A stretch of DNA of 64,000 nt, taken from contig JAFKAC010000109.1 in assembly GCA_025766275.1 (NCBI GenBank), forward strand, positions 111,170 to 175,169, in the 5' to 3' direction. The translations under genes were made by a program, and so were the position numbers. Below are positions 32,740-45,424 of the stretch, piece by piece (positions within the stretch are counted from its first letter, which is position 1; each line of letters begins with the position of its first letter). The notes below the pieces were generated by a model. It did not search any database and had not been told where the DNA came from. It was given only the letters and a program-made list of their open reading frames with translations. This DNA comes from Lactarius indigo (Eukaryota; Basidiomycota; Agaricomycetes; Russulales; Russulaceae).

Positions 32740-35700
32740 TCATTCCGCATCGTGCTGGGAGAACAATTGTTGTATTTCCTGTTGTCTTGGACCACAGGCA
32801 ACTTCGGAAGGAGTCTTGCCGCTGATGTCGCATACATACGCATCCGCACCGTGGTCCAGCAGTAACCGCACAGCCTCTAGGTATCCTCCCGACCAACCAC
32901 GTGTCGCGTAGTGTAACGGGGTAGATCCCTCGTAATCCTGGGCATTGATTTCCACATTGCGCTCAAGTATCAACTGAGAAACCTCGACGTAACCGTTGAT
33001 GGCTGCGGAATGCAGTGGGGTTACTCCCTTGTTGTCGGAGATGTGCACGTCTGCATTATGGCCCAGCAATAACTGCACCACTTCATGGTGTCCCATCTTC
33101 GATGCGCAGAGAAGTGGGGTGAATCCTTCGTTATTCTGTGCATTGACCTCCGCGTTGCGCTCGAGTAGTAACCGAGAGACCTCGAGGCGACCGTAGGCTG
33201 CTGCCAGATGCAGTGGCGAACTTCCCTTGTTGTTGCAGACCCGCTCATCTGCATTATGATCCAGCAATAACTTCAAAATATCAAGGTGTCCACAGTGTGA
33301 CGCTCTGAGAAATGGGGTCAATCCGTCATCGTCGCGGGCATTGACCTCCGCATTGCGCTCGAGTAGTAATCGAACAACTTCGAAGTCGCCGGCGGCTGCT
33401 GCGTGATGCAGTGGAGTCTTTCCTTTGTTATCGCGGACATGCGCGTCTGCATTGTGGTCCAGCAATAACCGCAAAGTATCAGGGTGTCCACTCGCCGATG
33501 CACAGAAAAGTGGGGTACATCCGTGATTATCTCGGGAATTGACTTCCGCATTGTGCTCAAGGAGTAACCGAGCAACTTCGAGATGGCCGTAATACGCCGC
33601 GTAATACAGTGGTGTCATTCCGTTGTTGACCCGGACACTTTCGTGTCCATGGCTCCATCCGAGCGACACGGACTTGGGCGCACTATTGGGGGATAAGGGT
33701 TCATTTCGGGCATTGGCATCCGCACGGCGCTCGAGTAAGAATCGCTTGAGTGACTCAGCAGCTTCAAGGTGGCAGTCACACACTGCACAACGATATGATG
33801 CGACATGCCCCTTGTCAGAGTCGCGGACATGCTCTTCTGCGGTGTGGTCCAGAAATAACCGCGTAAGGTCACCATTTAACAATGGGTCAAGAAATGCGGT
33901 AGTTCCTTCGGTATTCCGAACATTGGCCTCCGCATTGCACTGGAGTAGTATTCGAGAAACGTCAAGATGACCGTAGATCGCCGCCAAATGCAGTGGGGTG
34001 TTTCCGTGGCTATCATGGTAACACGCATTTGCATTGTGGTCCAGTAATAATTGTACAACATCACGATGTCCTGTCGCCGATGCATGGAGAAGTGCGCTAC
34101 TGAGATCATCCTGAGAATTGACCTCTGTATCGTACTTGAGTAGGATCCGAGTAACCTCGAGATGACCTTTGATCGCTGCTGAACGCAGTGGAGTGTTTCC
34201 GTAGTAGTCACGGATACGCGCATCCGCGTTGTGATCCAACAATAACCGCACGGCATGGCAGTGTCCATTCCCCGATGCGTCGAGGAGTGGGGTAGCTCCG
34301 TAGTCATTCTGGGAGTTGACCTCCGCGTTTCGCTCGAGTAGTAACCGAGACACCTCAAGGCGACCGTTTCTTGCTGCAAGATGCAGTGGAGTCGTGCCGT
34401 CCTTTTGGGAGTTCGCGTCTGCACCGGCGTCCAGCAACCACTTGCTGATCTCAAGATGTCCCATGTGTGAAGCATCGTGTAGTGGAGTCCAATTGTCTCC
34501 AGAGCGCGAATTTATGTCGGCACCATGCGCCAACAGCAGCTGAGAAACCCCGAAATGCCCCCCACCCACCGACGCATGCAACGGAGTACCGTATAGGCCA
34601 CCCAAATGATTCACTTGCTCGTGGTGCTTTATAATCAGGCGTTCCACTAGACCACGGAATCCCTTCTGTGCAGCGAAGTATAAGGGAGCTGCCAAAGGTG
34701 GCACATCTCTTCGCGGTCCAGACGAAGAAATTGTCAAGAGCTCATATAGGTTTCGTATTTGGACCCATGCTGAAAAATGTGGTCTGTCCGTGTCAAAGAA
34801 ATGGTCTATCGCGTCCTTTATTTCTAATTCCACATTTCCGATCGCCGCATGCCCATCCCAATATTCCGCAGCATATCGAACAAGAGGAATCTTCTCGGCA
34901 CTACTTTTGTCGGCGCAATCGTCCAGGCGAAGTAGCACGCCGAGACAAGCCTGGGCAATAATTACGTGGGAGGGTTCGATGGGGATGTAGAACCGGGACA
35001 CGTCTTCCATGCAACTCGCGAGCCGATCCGATATCAGGAATTCTTTCACGGAGAAATGAGAGAACTGAACAACACGGGATCCATTGTCGACGATGACCGA
35101 AACCAAACTGGAACAAGCTGACAGCACCGCTTCTTCTTGGTCTTCCCACCGCCAATCTGCGATCAATTTTGGGATCCCTCCCGTGCTCAAGTCAAATGCG
35201 AGTACTTCCGCGAGCTCTTCTACCCTGAGTGGACGACTGGCTACGGCAAGGCATTGCAAGAGTCGATATGCATGCTCCCGGTTCGCATTATTGATCTCCT
35301 TCAGGATGCGCTTGTATGTGTCGTCGAGTGATTTGGGTAATTCTTCGAGGATACGCCGAAGATTTGTCGGGAAACAGTGGCGCAGAACCTCCAATTGGCA
35401 AAAAACCCAACGGAACCTGGTTGAGAAGATAAGACAACGGCGTGATTACGATGAAAAAAAGATGTACTTACATCCCATCTGCCTTCTCCGTGAGATTTCC
35501 AATCACCGCAGCCTTATCGTCTTCCCGCCACCTCTTCATCCTTCGGTCCGAGCGAACGACGAAAGTTACGTAGTCGTTAATGTCTTTCTTTTGTCCGCTT
35601 TCGTCGTGGAGGGATACTTGTTGTGTCGCCAAAGGCTCAAGCATGGTGCGAATGTCGTACTCCGGACGACTCGTGATACATAGACGTAAATTTGGATGGT

Positions 35701-37589
35701 GAAGGTCAACGAGTTCTTTCACCAGATCGAGGACGTTCTCACGCGACGATGGAATGCCCGAGTCATTGGGAGACTCGTCGAGAGCGTCCATAATCAGATA
35801 GGTAGGCACTTGTTCAATTGTCGTGAGCATATCCTTGAGGCACTGCGCGAGCGAGTCGACGGTTGGCTGTTCCAATCCTCGTTTGTGTGCGGAGTACAAG
35901 GAGGAAAGAGCATCACAGAATACATCTGATTGATCGGAGAGTTGGACGAGAAGGGATGATAGCAAAGCGCGCTCGTCCTGTTTTGTTGTGTCCTTGAAAT
36001 CGAAGTAAAAATAGGCCAAGAAAGCCGAGCCAGCATCGGAAATGGATTTGATATCACGGACGATCACGGAGCTTGTCGATCATATAAATTCGAGTAGGAC
36101 GCAACTCGGCGGGGGCTAACGCACCTGAGAATACTCTTCCCGGAGCCAGCTATCGATCCAATAGTCGTCGTCAGTGGTAATTAATACTTAGGAAGTGACG
36201 AGAGATGTACGTTTTCCATGAATCCATAACAAGGAGCCAGATGTTTTCCAATTTGTGAGGGAGTTCCCTTCGATGCACCACGTTGCGGTACCTTCGTGAT
36301 GAGCACCGGATGCGGTGTTGTAATTGACAGATGGATCGGGGGGAACGATCCATTTTCGAAGCTTTTCGTGTAACTCGTTCCCTGTAAGAGAGGTGAATTT
36401 TCCATGACCGGCGGCGGTGAGATGAGAAGATGACGAACGGTTTAGATCTGTGACTTGATTAATGACTTGTTGAATCGCCACTCCGGTCTCCTTGACACCT
36501 AAGCAAGAAACAGGCTAAGGACAGACTCGGGGCCGGCTAACGGAGGTATGACTGACCTTGAATGACCGAACCAACTTTGTGATCGACGCCCTGTACCTTG
36601 CTGTCGACGGTCTGGACCTTGTCGTCGATGCCGTCTACTTTGATATCGACAGCCTGCAGCCTCTCATCGACGGCTTCCACCTTTTCATCGACGTCCTTGA
36701 CCTTGTCGTCGATGTCGTTGACCTTGTCACCCACGTCCTTAACCTTATCGTCCACGTCCTTGACCTTGTCATCAATACCACGAGTGATCACCAGGGCTTC
36801 CGCTGCCGCCATCCGAGCCTCCTCTTGCGTCAACGCGTCAAGCCGCTGAAGTGCGTCCTCCACATCCTTCCTTCCAATCAGCTTCTTCAGATACGCCTCT
36901 GCATGACGGTAAGTTTTAAGGGATCATCAACAAGAAAGGACATACTAGTTCGTCCCTGCCCGACCTCCTTCGTAACGATCCCGAGGATCGCGAGTACTTC
37001 GACCATGATCTTTACGATAATGTCTGTCATAGCTGCCGTCGGCCGGACTTCGATATATTTTTCGAGCCGCTTAAAGAAGTATTCCAACCGGCCAAACAGA
37101 TCTACAAGAGCAGCTTGGCTACTGCGGACATCCTTGACGGCCTAAGAGATAGATGTATCATCAGGACAAGCGCCGGTTCAAGAATGATGCTCACTTGGAG
37201 GAGGACACCAATCCCAGCGAAGATCGCATTCGATGCTGGGAATATCTATCATCATACAAATTAGATGGTAGATCTGGAGCGGCTCGAGGTCTCGGAATTA
37301 CCAGTCCAACACTGTTACCTATGGTCACAGAGAATGCGTACAAGACATTGACAGTGGGATCGAGCCACTTTGACCACCTTTCGTTGGCACTCTGAGATTG
37401 ATCAGACGTCTGGAATTGGGCCCGAAGCATGGCGACAATCGCATGGGGAGAGTCGCAGGACTGCAGTCGGGTGGCTAAAGGATGGCAGGTAAGATCACGC
37501 TTTGTCTGCTGTTTGTACGATTTCAAAGCAGCCGTAAAGATTGTCTCGAAGTTTGTGGAAGAGTTGGAAGTAGACGGTACTTGGGACAT
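32740..37589 (-). CDS. NLR4: Goodbye-NACHT-ankyrin receptor (STAND/NLR family)
   Basis: Largest of the set, 1488 residues. Exons (minus): 37589-37302, 37245-37195, 37141-36946, 36898-36557, 36498-36211, 36149-36125, 36071-35472, 35416-32740; frame is kept throughout. Goodbye domain first (LTQEEARMAAAEALVITRGI), then the longest coiled coil (exon 4 is 342 nt, two heptads more than NLR1). P-loop GKPGSGKSIL on the 25-nt exon 6. Walker B reads LIMDALDESP, with Ser where NLR1 and NLR2 have Cys. SRPEYDI, winged-helix region and about 20 ankyrin repeats follow, including the atypical CAVCDCHLEA segment (about 33625-33930). The upstream flank lacks the ATATTCCCAG element kept by NLR1-3, so regulation may differ. 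The right neighbour is otubain. Confidence 0.85.
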
Positions 37590-38097
37590 AGTGCTAGTTG
37601 AGGCAGCCTGGTTGGATGAACGACGCAAGCCTGAGGGCACACTGGTTCACACCAGCATATAATTACGGCGGACGGCGGGAACCTCGTAGACCCGTGCCGG
37701 GCCTTTCGTTCCGCCCCCGTCCCGACTCCCGTACGTGATAGGACCATCCGGTCCGCCGCGATGATGGTGACTCAAACTACGTATTTGGAGAATGCGGTAT
37801 ATTCGAGCAGTGGACCTTTATGACGAACATCCGGAGTCATCTAAGAGCATAAGGATGAACGTGGTGAACGGACTACGTATAAACCTGAAGGAGGTTGGGC
37901 ATCGGACGCTTTCCCGGGCGCCCCATTCGACAACCACGCACTTCAAGACGTACTTCCTGGTATTGGACCAAAGCTACTACAGTAGTGACTGTCCGTCTGG
38001 TACATGCGTACACACCACAGGTAGGCTCTTCATAAAGAAAAAAAATCAACAACAGACAAGTACTACATACATTCTTTCAGTTATCCTCCGTGCAACT
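37590..38097. other. Intergenic region between NLR4 and otubain
   Basis: Upstream region of NLR4 and 3' flank of otubain. A segment at about 37690-37760 (CCGGGCCTTTCGTTCCGCCCCC) resembles 19980-20040, so it may be part of a dispersed repeat. Confidence 0.35.
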
Positions 38098-39228
38098 CTA
38101 CATGTTGAGAGGCAATGCCTCGATGCTGCGTCTGTCCAGTATGTCGTAGTGTCCGGGTCTACGGGCATTTAAGTGTCCACGTTGAGCGAGGTAGGGGTAG
38201 AACGTGGCGCTCACCGGTAGATCAATGTCACAGGGGGTTCACTTGGGTCGATCGCCTTGTTAAACTTGACAAACTCGACATTTCCGTCCTTGTCGCGCCC
38301 GTCGAAGTACGCAATCGCCACATTAACTTTGAGTGCCTCCGATATTGCGGTCACTTGGACGTGATCTGTGACCCAGCTTCGTTTTAGGTCGTCCGAGATT
38401 GACGCGTGCGGGCAAGGAGAGGTCTGCGCTACTCACCCGCTTCTCGACCCAAGACCTCGACGACGGTCTCGCAAAACTCCTTCACTCCCATCTGCTCGCC
38501 GAGTTCCGGATGCGTCAAGAAGGGTTCGTACTCCTCCGGATTGCTCCGGATCTGCGCGCTCGTGAGCATGCGCATGAACATGACCATATAATTGGACTCT
38601 GCAGAGATAATAAGCGCGGCGTCAAAGCGGAACAAATTTGCTTTGCTACGCACGGCTGTCATGTTGGAACACCTCGAGTAGCTGCGTAGGGGTCAGCGTC
38701 TGCCCGCTGTTCGAGCCAGGGTTCGGCTCGACGATGCCCCGGATCAGGTCCCGCGGGATCTCGTAGCTCTCGTCGATCATCATGTCGTCGAAGCCGACCT
38801 CGCGAAGCTTCGGAAGGAACGCCTCGAGCGTCGAGATCGACTTCGTGGCGGCCATTATCTTGTCCTCTGTATTAAAAATGCGTTCTATGTACGCAAATGC
38901 AAGGGCTTATGTCTCCCGGTCAGCGGGGATCAAGAGAGAGGACAGACAGAACCGCGAAAGGACACACACATCGATAAAAACAATCGCCATCTCCACGCGA
39001 GCGCCGAATGCCCTCGTAGCCTTTGGAGATGAGGAAGTCTATTTGCTTTACGAAGGAATCTGAACTTCCCTCGTACTCTGCACGTAGCACGGTCAGCGGG
39101 ACAAGCTCTGCCATCAAGGGTATCGTAGATGAGATAGAGCTATCCAGGAGATTCTGCGGGTTTATTAGTACACACAAGCACGGTGGAACGAATATACGCA
39201 CCTGGTTCAGCTCGTAGAGCTGTGCCAT
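38098..39228 (-). CDS. OTUB1: Otubain (OTUB1-type deubiquitinase, peptidase C65)
   Basis: Cysteine protease removing ubiquitin, by family preferring Lys48 chains, in cytosol and nucleus. Exons (minus): 39228-39202, 39153-38970, 38905-38654, 38598-38437, 38365-38215, 38158-38098, giving 278 residues, close to the family length. The catalytic loop DGDCFYR gives Asp64 and Cys67; the histidine is His262 in PGHYDIL near the C-terminus. Other family blocks: SISSTIPLMAEL, SKGYEGIRRSRG, MLTSAQIRSNPEEYEPFL and DHVQVTAISEAL. The chosen start MAQLYELNQ has a CCCATGG context. Typical fungal relatives have 20-30 more residues, so an extra 5' exon is possible, and an in-frame ATG lies at 39429. The broken relative is at 730-1740. 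Confidence 0.88.
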
Positions 39229-40379
39229 GGGAAGTGATGTTATGTCTATCGTAGCACGGGATAAGTGTGTGGCGTGCCAGTAGTCAAAACCAATTTTCGT
39301 ACCCGTGTCTGCAGTGACTTCGTTTATCCAGTCCGTACGCGGATCCAGAGGATCTGGGAGCTCGTGTGCTCTCGGTCTCGCTTTGGGCAATACCCGCGAC
39401 ACGAAGACAATCATAGGGTGCGTGAGCACGAGGTCGTAGATATGATGCTAGCGACGAAGAGCGGAAGTGTCCTCCCGATCACTCACGCGCAGAAGGAAGA
39501 TCACGGAAGCTAGGATCATCGCGCTCCATGGGGATGTCTGGAGTGTTTCGTGGATATGTACACTGACGGGAGAAGAGAAGGAATGACGAGCATTCGGGCC
39601 TATCATAGCAGAGATACAAATAGAGACACGCATCGAGAGCGCTCGCGAATAGTCGGTCACTATATTAGTCACCGCAACTCGAAGAAGCCCAGACAGCACT
39701 CGACTGTCAGACAGATTGTTTGCGCTGGGCATATATAAGTACACGCAGATGTAGTAGATTCGGTTCAGATGCTGGAAGCAGTAGTATTATCATATGAGAT
39801 GATGAAGCTGGTTGTATCGTAACAAAGCATGGTACATCGATATCTACCCCTACTATTCGGAAGAGAACGACCTAGACTGTCTGTGACCTAACTCTATTCG
39901 TAAGTACACGGAGACCGGGCAGTATCCAGGGCTAGCTCTGCAAGGTACGTTCTAGGACACTCCTCCGAAACCCTGATAGAACCAACCTCCACACTTGTCT
40001 CATATGCCCTTTCCCAGAGACCATCGCCAACAAGAACGTCCTCCCAAGTGGGTATTTACACGAACCGGTCAACCTATTAGCATTCCTGGACCCTCAATTG
40101 ACTCGAGACATGACGGTATCATCATCGTCTTGAACATAGAACTTTTATCTCCAGGATGGGTTGGTTTGCGAATGACAACGCCGATCTACAGATCTACAAC
40201 CTATTTGGTGTTCAAATTTAAATACCTTCAATCCCAAAGCTCAAATAGGCAACAGGCGTTGCACGAGGATGGTCCTAGTACCTGTACTAGTACTAGTAGA
40301 TGATAAAATAGGAATAATGATAGGCTATGCACTGGCAGTCAGGCTTCGAGTATCAGATATCTGAAACACCTAACCCATT
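39229..40379. other. Spacer between otubain and the SNF2 helicase gene
   Basis: Contains the otubain 5' region and the 3' flank of the helicase. Only short frames occur. A stretch at about 40278-40303 repeats TAGTACT/CTAGTA words. Confidence 0.35.
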
Positions 40380-43300
40380 CTAGGTATTAGGGTGCGGCGT
40401 CGAGGACTTGGACGATCTTCCTCTCGTTCCATGCGCGTCTAACTTCGCCAATAACTCGTTTTGCTCCTCTGGAGTCTTCTTGACGCTGTAATAGGGGAAT
40501 TAGCATGGGGCGCTGATAAAAGCGAGACAGACGTACAAGCTCTGGGCAAACGTAGGGAGGTCGTCTGAGGACTGAATCATACCTAACTCTATCAGGGCTA
40601 CCTGACGCTGGCCAAGTCTACGATTATCCAAAAAAAATCAGCATGACACTAAGTATAGTCCCCTCACTTCGGGCCCACGTACTTGGTTCTAGGGCTTGGC
40701 GGTCGTTTGTGGTGGCTTCTTTTCGGCGGCCACTGGTAGTCGAACTCGTCATTAACGAGTATGGCCCGTTCCTTGGCCTTCTTTTTCTGTTGGCGCCTTT
40801 CCTGTTTCGATCGAATGAGAGCCGATCTTGTACGGGTGATCTTCCAAAACCACATACTTTACGTGCCTTCTTCATCTGTTGTTCCTCAATTGTGTTAGGG
40901 ACCAAAATGTCATCATTGCGATGACTGTATTTGATCCCCCTGCGCTCAAGAATCTTCGAAACACTATCTTCATTCACCTCTGGTACACCTAGAACGACAT
41001 GATCGTTAGTCATCCGTGGCACCAGAGCGCCACATACTGTCATCCAAAAGCAGGGCGCCAAGTCCTCGGAGTTCCGCCTGCGGTCGAAGGTGCATAACGT
41101 TTCAGAACGGGACTAGCTAGGGTAGGGCGCGTCACTCACATCCTCCACGGTGTCTTTCATCTCAGCGTCGTAGACCCAGTCTTCGGTTGTACCCGACTTC
41201 CGCTGCGCCTTCTTAGACCTAACTACGTCCATGTGTGCAAGAGCCCAGTCCAGGTTTACGATGTTTGCGTGTTCGATCTGTGGCGATGCCATCAGCAACT
41301 AAGAGAAGGGCTATAACCCCAAGGAAATGCCTCACAGCCATTTTCGTTGACGAGGTGTTTTCGTGTAAAGCGAAGATATTCTTCAGCCCAAAAAGTTCTC
41401 CCTGCTTGTTCTTGTCCCCAGAGACACCAGCGAAATAGCGGGTTTGCACGCTCGCATTATAGGCTATAGCCATCTGCTGCTGCTTATAAACCTGGCGCGC
41501 GTAGATGAGTTCCTCGATGGACCCAGCCCCAAGTAGCCTATAGACGAAAACGTCACGTGTCTGCCCAAAGCGGTACGCGCGATCTATCGCCTGCAAATCG
41601 TGCGCCGGATCTGTGATGTGAGAGTTCGTCAATGATACTTCTCGCTTGCGTTGAATACTGGCGTACTCCAGTTTGGGTCTGCGTCCACTGATGGGTGAGT
41701 GCTGAATACCCTAGTCCAGGCGAAAGTACAGTACCAAATACTACAACCCTGTTTGCGGCAGTGAGATTGAGGCCAGTCCCTCCTGCTAACGTCGAAATGA
41801 GAAAAATGAATATATCTGCCTCGTTCTGAAATCTGTCGATCAAGGGCATGCCTGCGCAGAGAAACGATCAGAGCTTTTCAAGTCCAGTAGGGCGTAATTG
41901 CTCACGATCCTCTTGCTTGGTTGATCCATCTAGCTTGACAAAACCATAGTCTGCGCGAATTCAGGACAAGTTACGAAACACGATGCGCGATCAGTACTTA
42001 CTCTGTCTCTTGAGGTGAAACTCGAGCATATCGAGCAGCTTAACTGACTTGGTGAAAATAAGAACCTTATTGCCAGGATCCCTGCGCCATTCCTGTAATA
42101 AGGTTTCGAGAACCTGGTGTTGAAGAAAGACCTGTCAGTGGCCAGCGTGTATCCAAATTCTTGGACTCACTATCCATTTTCCGCAGAACGTAGGTAGCAA
42201 GATCGCAGACCCATACTTTGGGGAACTGCTTCCTTGAAAGACCTCTTCTGTGAGCTTGCGATTGCGTGCTGTCTAACAACGGGTATGTGAAAGATCAGAT
42301 GGTTGCACGAGAGATTATTTACCTGCTCGGGCGTGTCCGTATGCGCTAGAGTTAGGGGGTGAGTAATCCAGGCGCGTTGGACAGCGGTTCAGCGCACCAG
42401 GTAGTATGAGTGCCAGATGGTTTGACACCTTAATCAATGCAGACATGTACCTGAAAAGATCTCCCACGGCGAATGGGTGACAGCACTCCTTGCGTCTGCC
42501 ACGCAAAAGAAAATCAGTACAACAGCCAGAAAGTAATTGAAAGTTGTCGTACGTCTTACTTCTTCCACAGTCGCACCGATCGTCTTTCTTTATCATGTTC
42601 TGAACTGCCTCCATTCCCAGGATACGCTTGTACACTTCAATCTGCCTTTCCGTCAGGGGGCAGAAAACGACTTCGTCATATTTCTTGGGGAGTTGATCCT
42701 TGATGATATCCTTCGTCCTGCAACTAGCTTAGTTCGTCCTTATAACGGGGAAAAAGCGGCCCCAGACTTGCCTTCGCAAAAAATATAGGGGTAGCAACTT
42801 GTCCCTCAAGACTTCCGCAGTGTCATTGGCTTTAAGGCGCTCTGTCTCTTTGCACCCTCTCGCCTGACCTGCCACCAGCGGGTCCGCGACCGTCTTCTTC
42901 CACTGTTTTTCTGTCCCGACAGAGCCCGGATTGACCCAGTCGAGGAGAGTCCAGAGTTCCATATACGAGTTCTGTATCGCAGTTCCCGTCAGCGCGATCC
43001 GAACGGGACCTGTTTGTGGCGTGGATATCAGTTCGGCCATGTGGGTCGGATTGGGCCGGCTTTCTGGCCAATGGAAAGACGCGAGCACTCGAGTGGTGCT
43101 GGCTCTGGGGTTCTTGAGACGGTGTGCTTCATCGACGATGAGGACGGTCCAAGGGAGGCTGTCGAGATGAGATATGGAGCGGCGCGCGGTGTCGAACGAA
43201 GTGACAACTGCAACACGAATAAAAATCACATGAAGGGGTTGAGAAGTATGACGCACCGACGTCAAGCCGGCCCAGAGTGAAATCGTTCAAAACACGCTCT

Positions 43301-44866
43301 CGCTCACTTGGAGTGCCTATGTATGCTCCGACTTCAAAGTAGCCCCACTTTACGAAATCGTTAGTATCATGGTCCATCCCTTATTAGATGACGACGATGA
43401 CCTTATCAAATTCCCTCGTCCATACGTTTACAACAGAGCTAGGTGCAATAATCAGCGCAGTTGGCCACTTGTCATCAGGCGGAGGCAGCTTTCTGTTTTG
43501 CCGCCACTCTTGGCTGTCCTGGAGCTGCGAAACGCGGTTCCTTCGTCGATCTTTATCCGATAGCGTGCCGGATTTACGCATAAGGGCAGAGAGGAACGAG
43601 ATGACCTGTATCGTCTTTCCGAGACCCATATCATCTCCAAGAATAGCACCGCGTCCAAGAATATAACGTTCGAAGAAAAATTTCACACCGTCACGCTGAT
43701 ATGGCCGTAGATGCTTGCTGAGTGAAGGAGGGACGCGGATGTGATGCTTCACGTCAAGGGTAAATGTATCCGCGGGTCTGCTAGTGTAGTCAAGGAGAAA
43801 ACTCGGGCCAGGATGCAGCTGTAAAAATTGTCGCTGCGTGAGTGTAGCTTCTTAGCTGCACGATAGATACGAACTGATCCACCAAGGAGTTCGTCGTCGG
43901 ACTCCGATTCCGTGACCGAGTCATCCAAGGGAGAGGACTTGCAGCCCCCTAGGACGAGTCAAGGTGAGCATAGGTCGGCGCGATAAGAGGCTGGGACAGC
44001 ACCTGTAGCCGGGGTCGAAACGGGTGCGGATGATAAGGTCCTTGATGGAAGAATCACATCCAAATCGCTTTCACTCTCCGTCGTTGAGCCCTCGGCTAGC
44101 TCAGTTCTCTTAGTTGGCGGTATTTCAAAGTCCATTTCTGAGGCCTTGCGCTTGCTTTGAGTTTCAAGTAGTTCAATATCACTTTCCGATTCTGGCACAA
44201 CATTTAGCTTGATAGCAATATGTGTCGTTTGTCGGTTTACCGGTAGCGCTTTCATCTGCTTTGAATAAATTGGGCCCTTTGGACGGGATTGGAGTTGCGG
44301 GTTTGAAAGTAAACGAAGAACTGGCTTCGTTCTCAGAAGTAGTCGATTCGTCATCATCTGCGGACTCAGTGTTTGGATCTTCGTTGTCAGGATCTTCATC
44401 TTCTTCATCGGAGGTGTCAGCCTCCAACCCCAAATTTTCATCTGAAGGCAGAACGGTTCGTGCTCAGAAGGAAAACGATATCCATTCACTGTTATCTTAT
44501 GCCTACGGAAAAAGCCCAGAAGTGGGTTCTGTGACGCATTTTTACGGCATTTTTCTACTTCTGAGGCGCGATTGTTAGGTCTGATAAAATGTCTTTTCTC
44601 AGCTCACTGGGTCGAACACCGTCTAGGACTTCGTTTCTCCTGTTGCGCTTGACGCGTCGAGCAGTGGTAGGATCTATGGCAGACCGACTTTTGCGAGCCT
44701 TCTTGGGGGATTTATCAGCGCTAAAGATGGCACCAGACGTGAACTCTGGATCTGAGTCTGGATCTTCGGTCGAGACCCGACCGTAAGAAATTTCTCTGGA
44801 AAAGATTATGCTGTATGACTCACCTGGAGGTGACGGTATTGAGAAGAGAGCACCTATTAAATGCAT
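40380..44866 (-). CDS. ERCC6L2: ERCC6L2-like SNF2 family DNA helicase/translocase
   Basis: Nuclear Swi2/Snf2 ATPase linked by family to DNA repair. Motifs in order: [16 protein letters not shown] (about 43715), motif [21 protein letters not shown] box [23 protein letters not shown], then [10 protein letters not shown] and CDCGRSKTY. The C-terminal lobe has [17 protein letters not shown] and [37 protein letters not shown] and [10 protein letters not shown] are diagnostic of ERCC6L2 rather than INO80 or RAD54. The tail [19 protein letters not shown], then [17 protein letters not shown], matches the C-terminal HEBO-like region; the stop is at 40380-40382. An acidic N-terminus (about 44000-44440) precedes the ATPase. 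At least ten introns are needed; the 5' exons and the start (ATG at 44866) are the least certain parts. Confidence 0.82.
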
Positions 44867-45245
44867 CTAGAGTGATTCTCGCCATGACAAAACGTTCTAC
44901 GTACGGTTCGAATAGCCCTGTGCCTTCCCCCCTCTAGCTCCTGTCGCCATGGGTAACAGTTGAGACGTTGAGGGCTTGACGCCTGGCCGCAGTGACGCTC
45001 AAGATGACGCTGAAGGCCTGAGGGCGCGCTTCATGAAGACCTAGTCACGCGTGTGTCACAGTCACGACTCCTCTCCGTTTGACTCCCACGCTCAACTACA
45101 CGTCCAATTCAGCCTTTGTGACCAGCGCGCGCGCCAATTAACGCTCGCTTGTCTGCTATTTGACGTGTTTGAACTTCGGCCATCCATCAAAGGAAAATCC
45201 CAGTGCATCCTACTCCACGAACCACTTAGCCAGAAGGACAACAAA
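44867..45245. promoter_or_regulatory. Divergent intergenic promoter region
   Basis: Separates the helicase (minus) from the SMARCD-type gene (plus), so it probably holds both promoters. No TATA box is obvious. It may contain the unresolved first exon of the SMARCD-type gene. Confidence 0.4.
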
Positions 45246-45424
45246 ATGAATCCGCCGGACCAGAAACTCCCAAAGTTCGCGCTCCTTTTTTGTGAAATGA
45301 TTCTGATACTAACCTGAACGCGTCTGGTTCTGCGCATTCTTCACCGTCTAGAAAGAGAAAACTCAATGACCGCAACCTTCCTGCATCTATCCTATCGGAC
45401 CCACAACTCTCGGTAGACTCCAAG

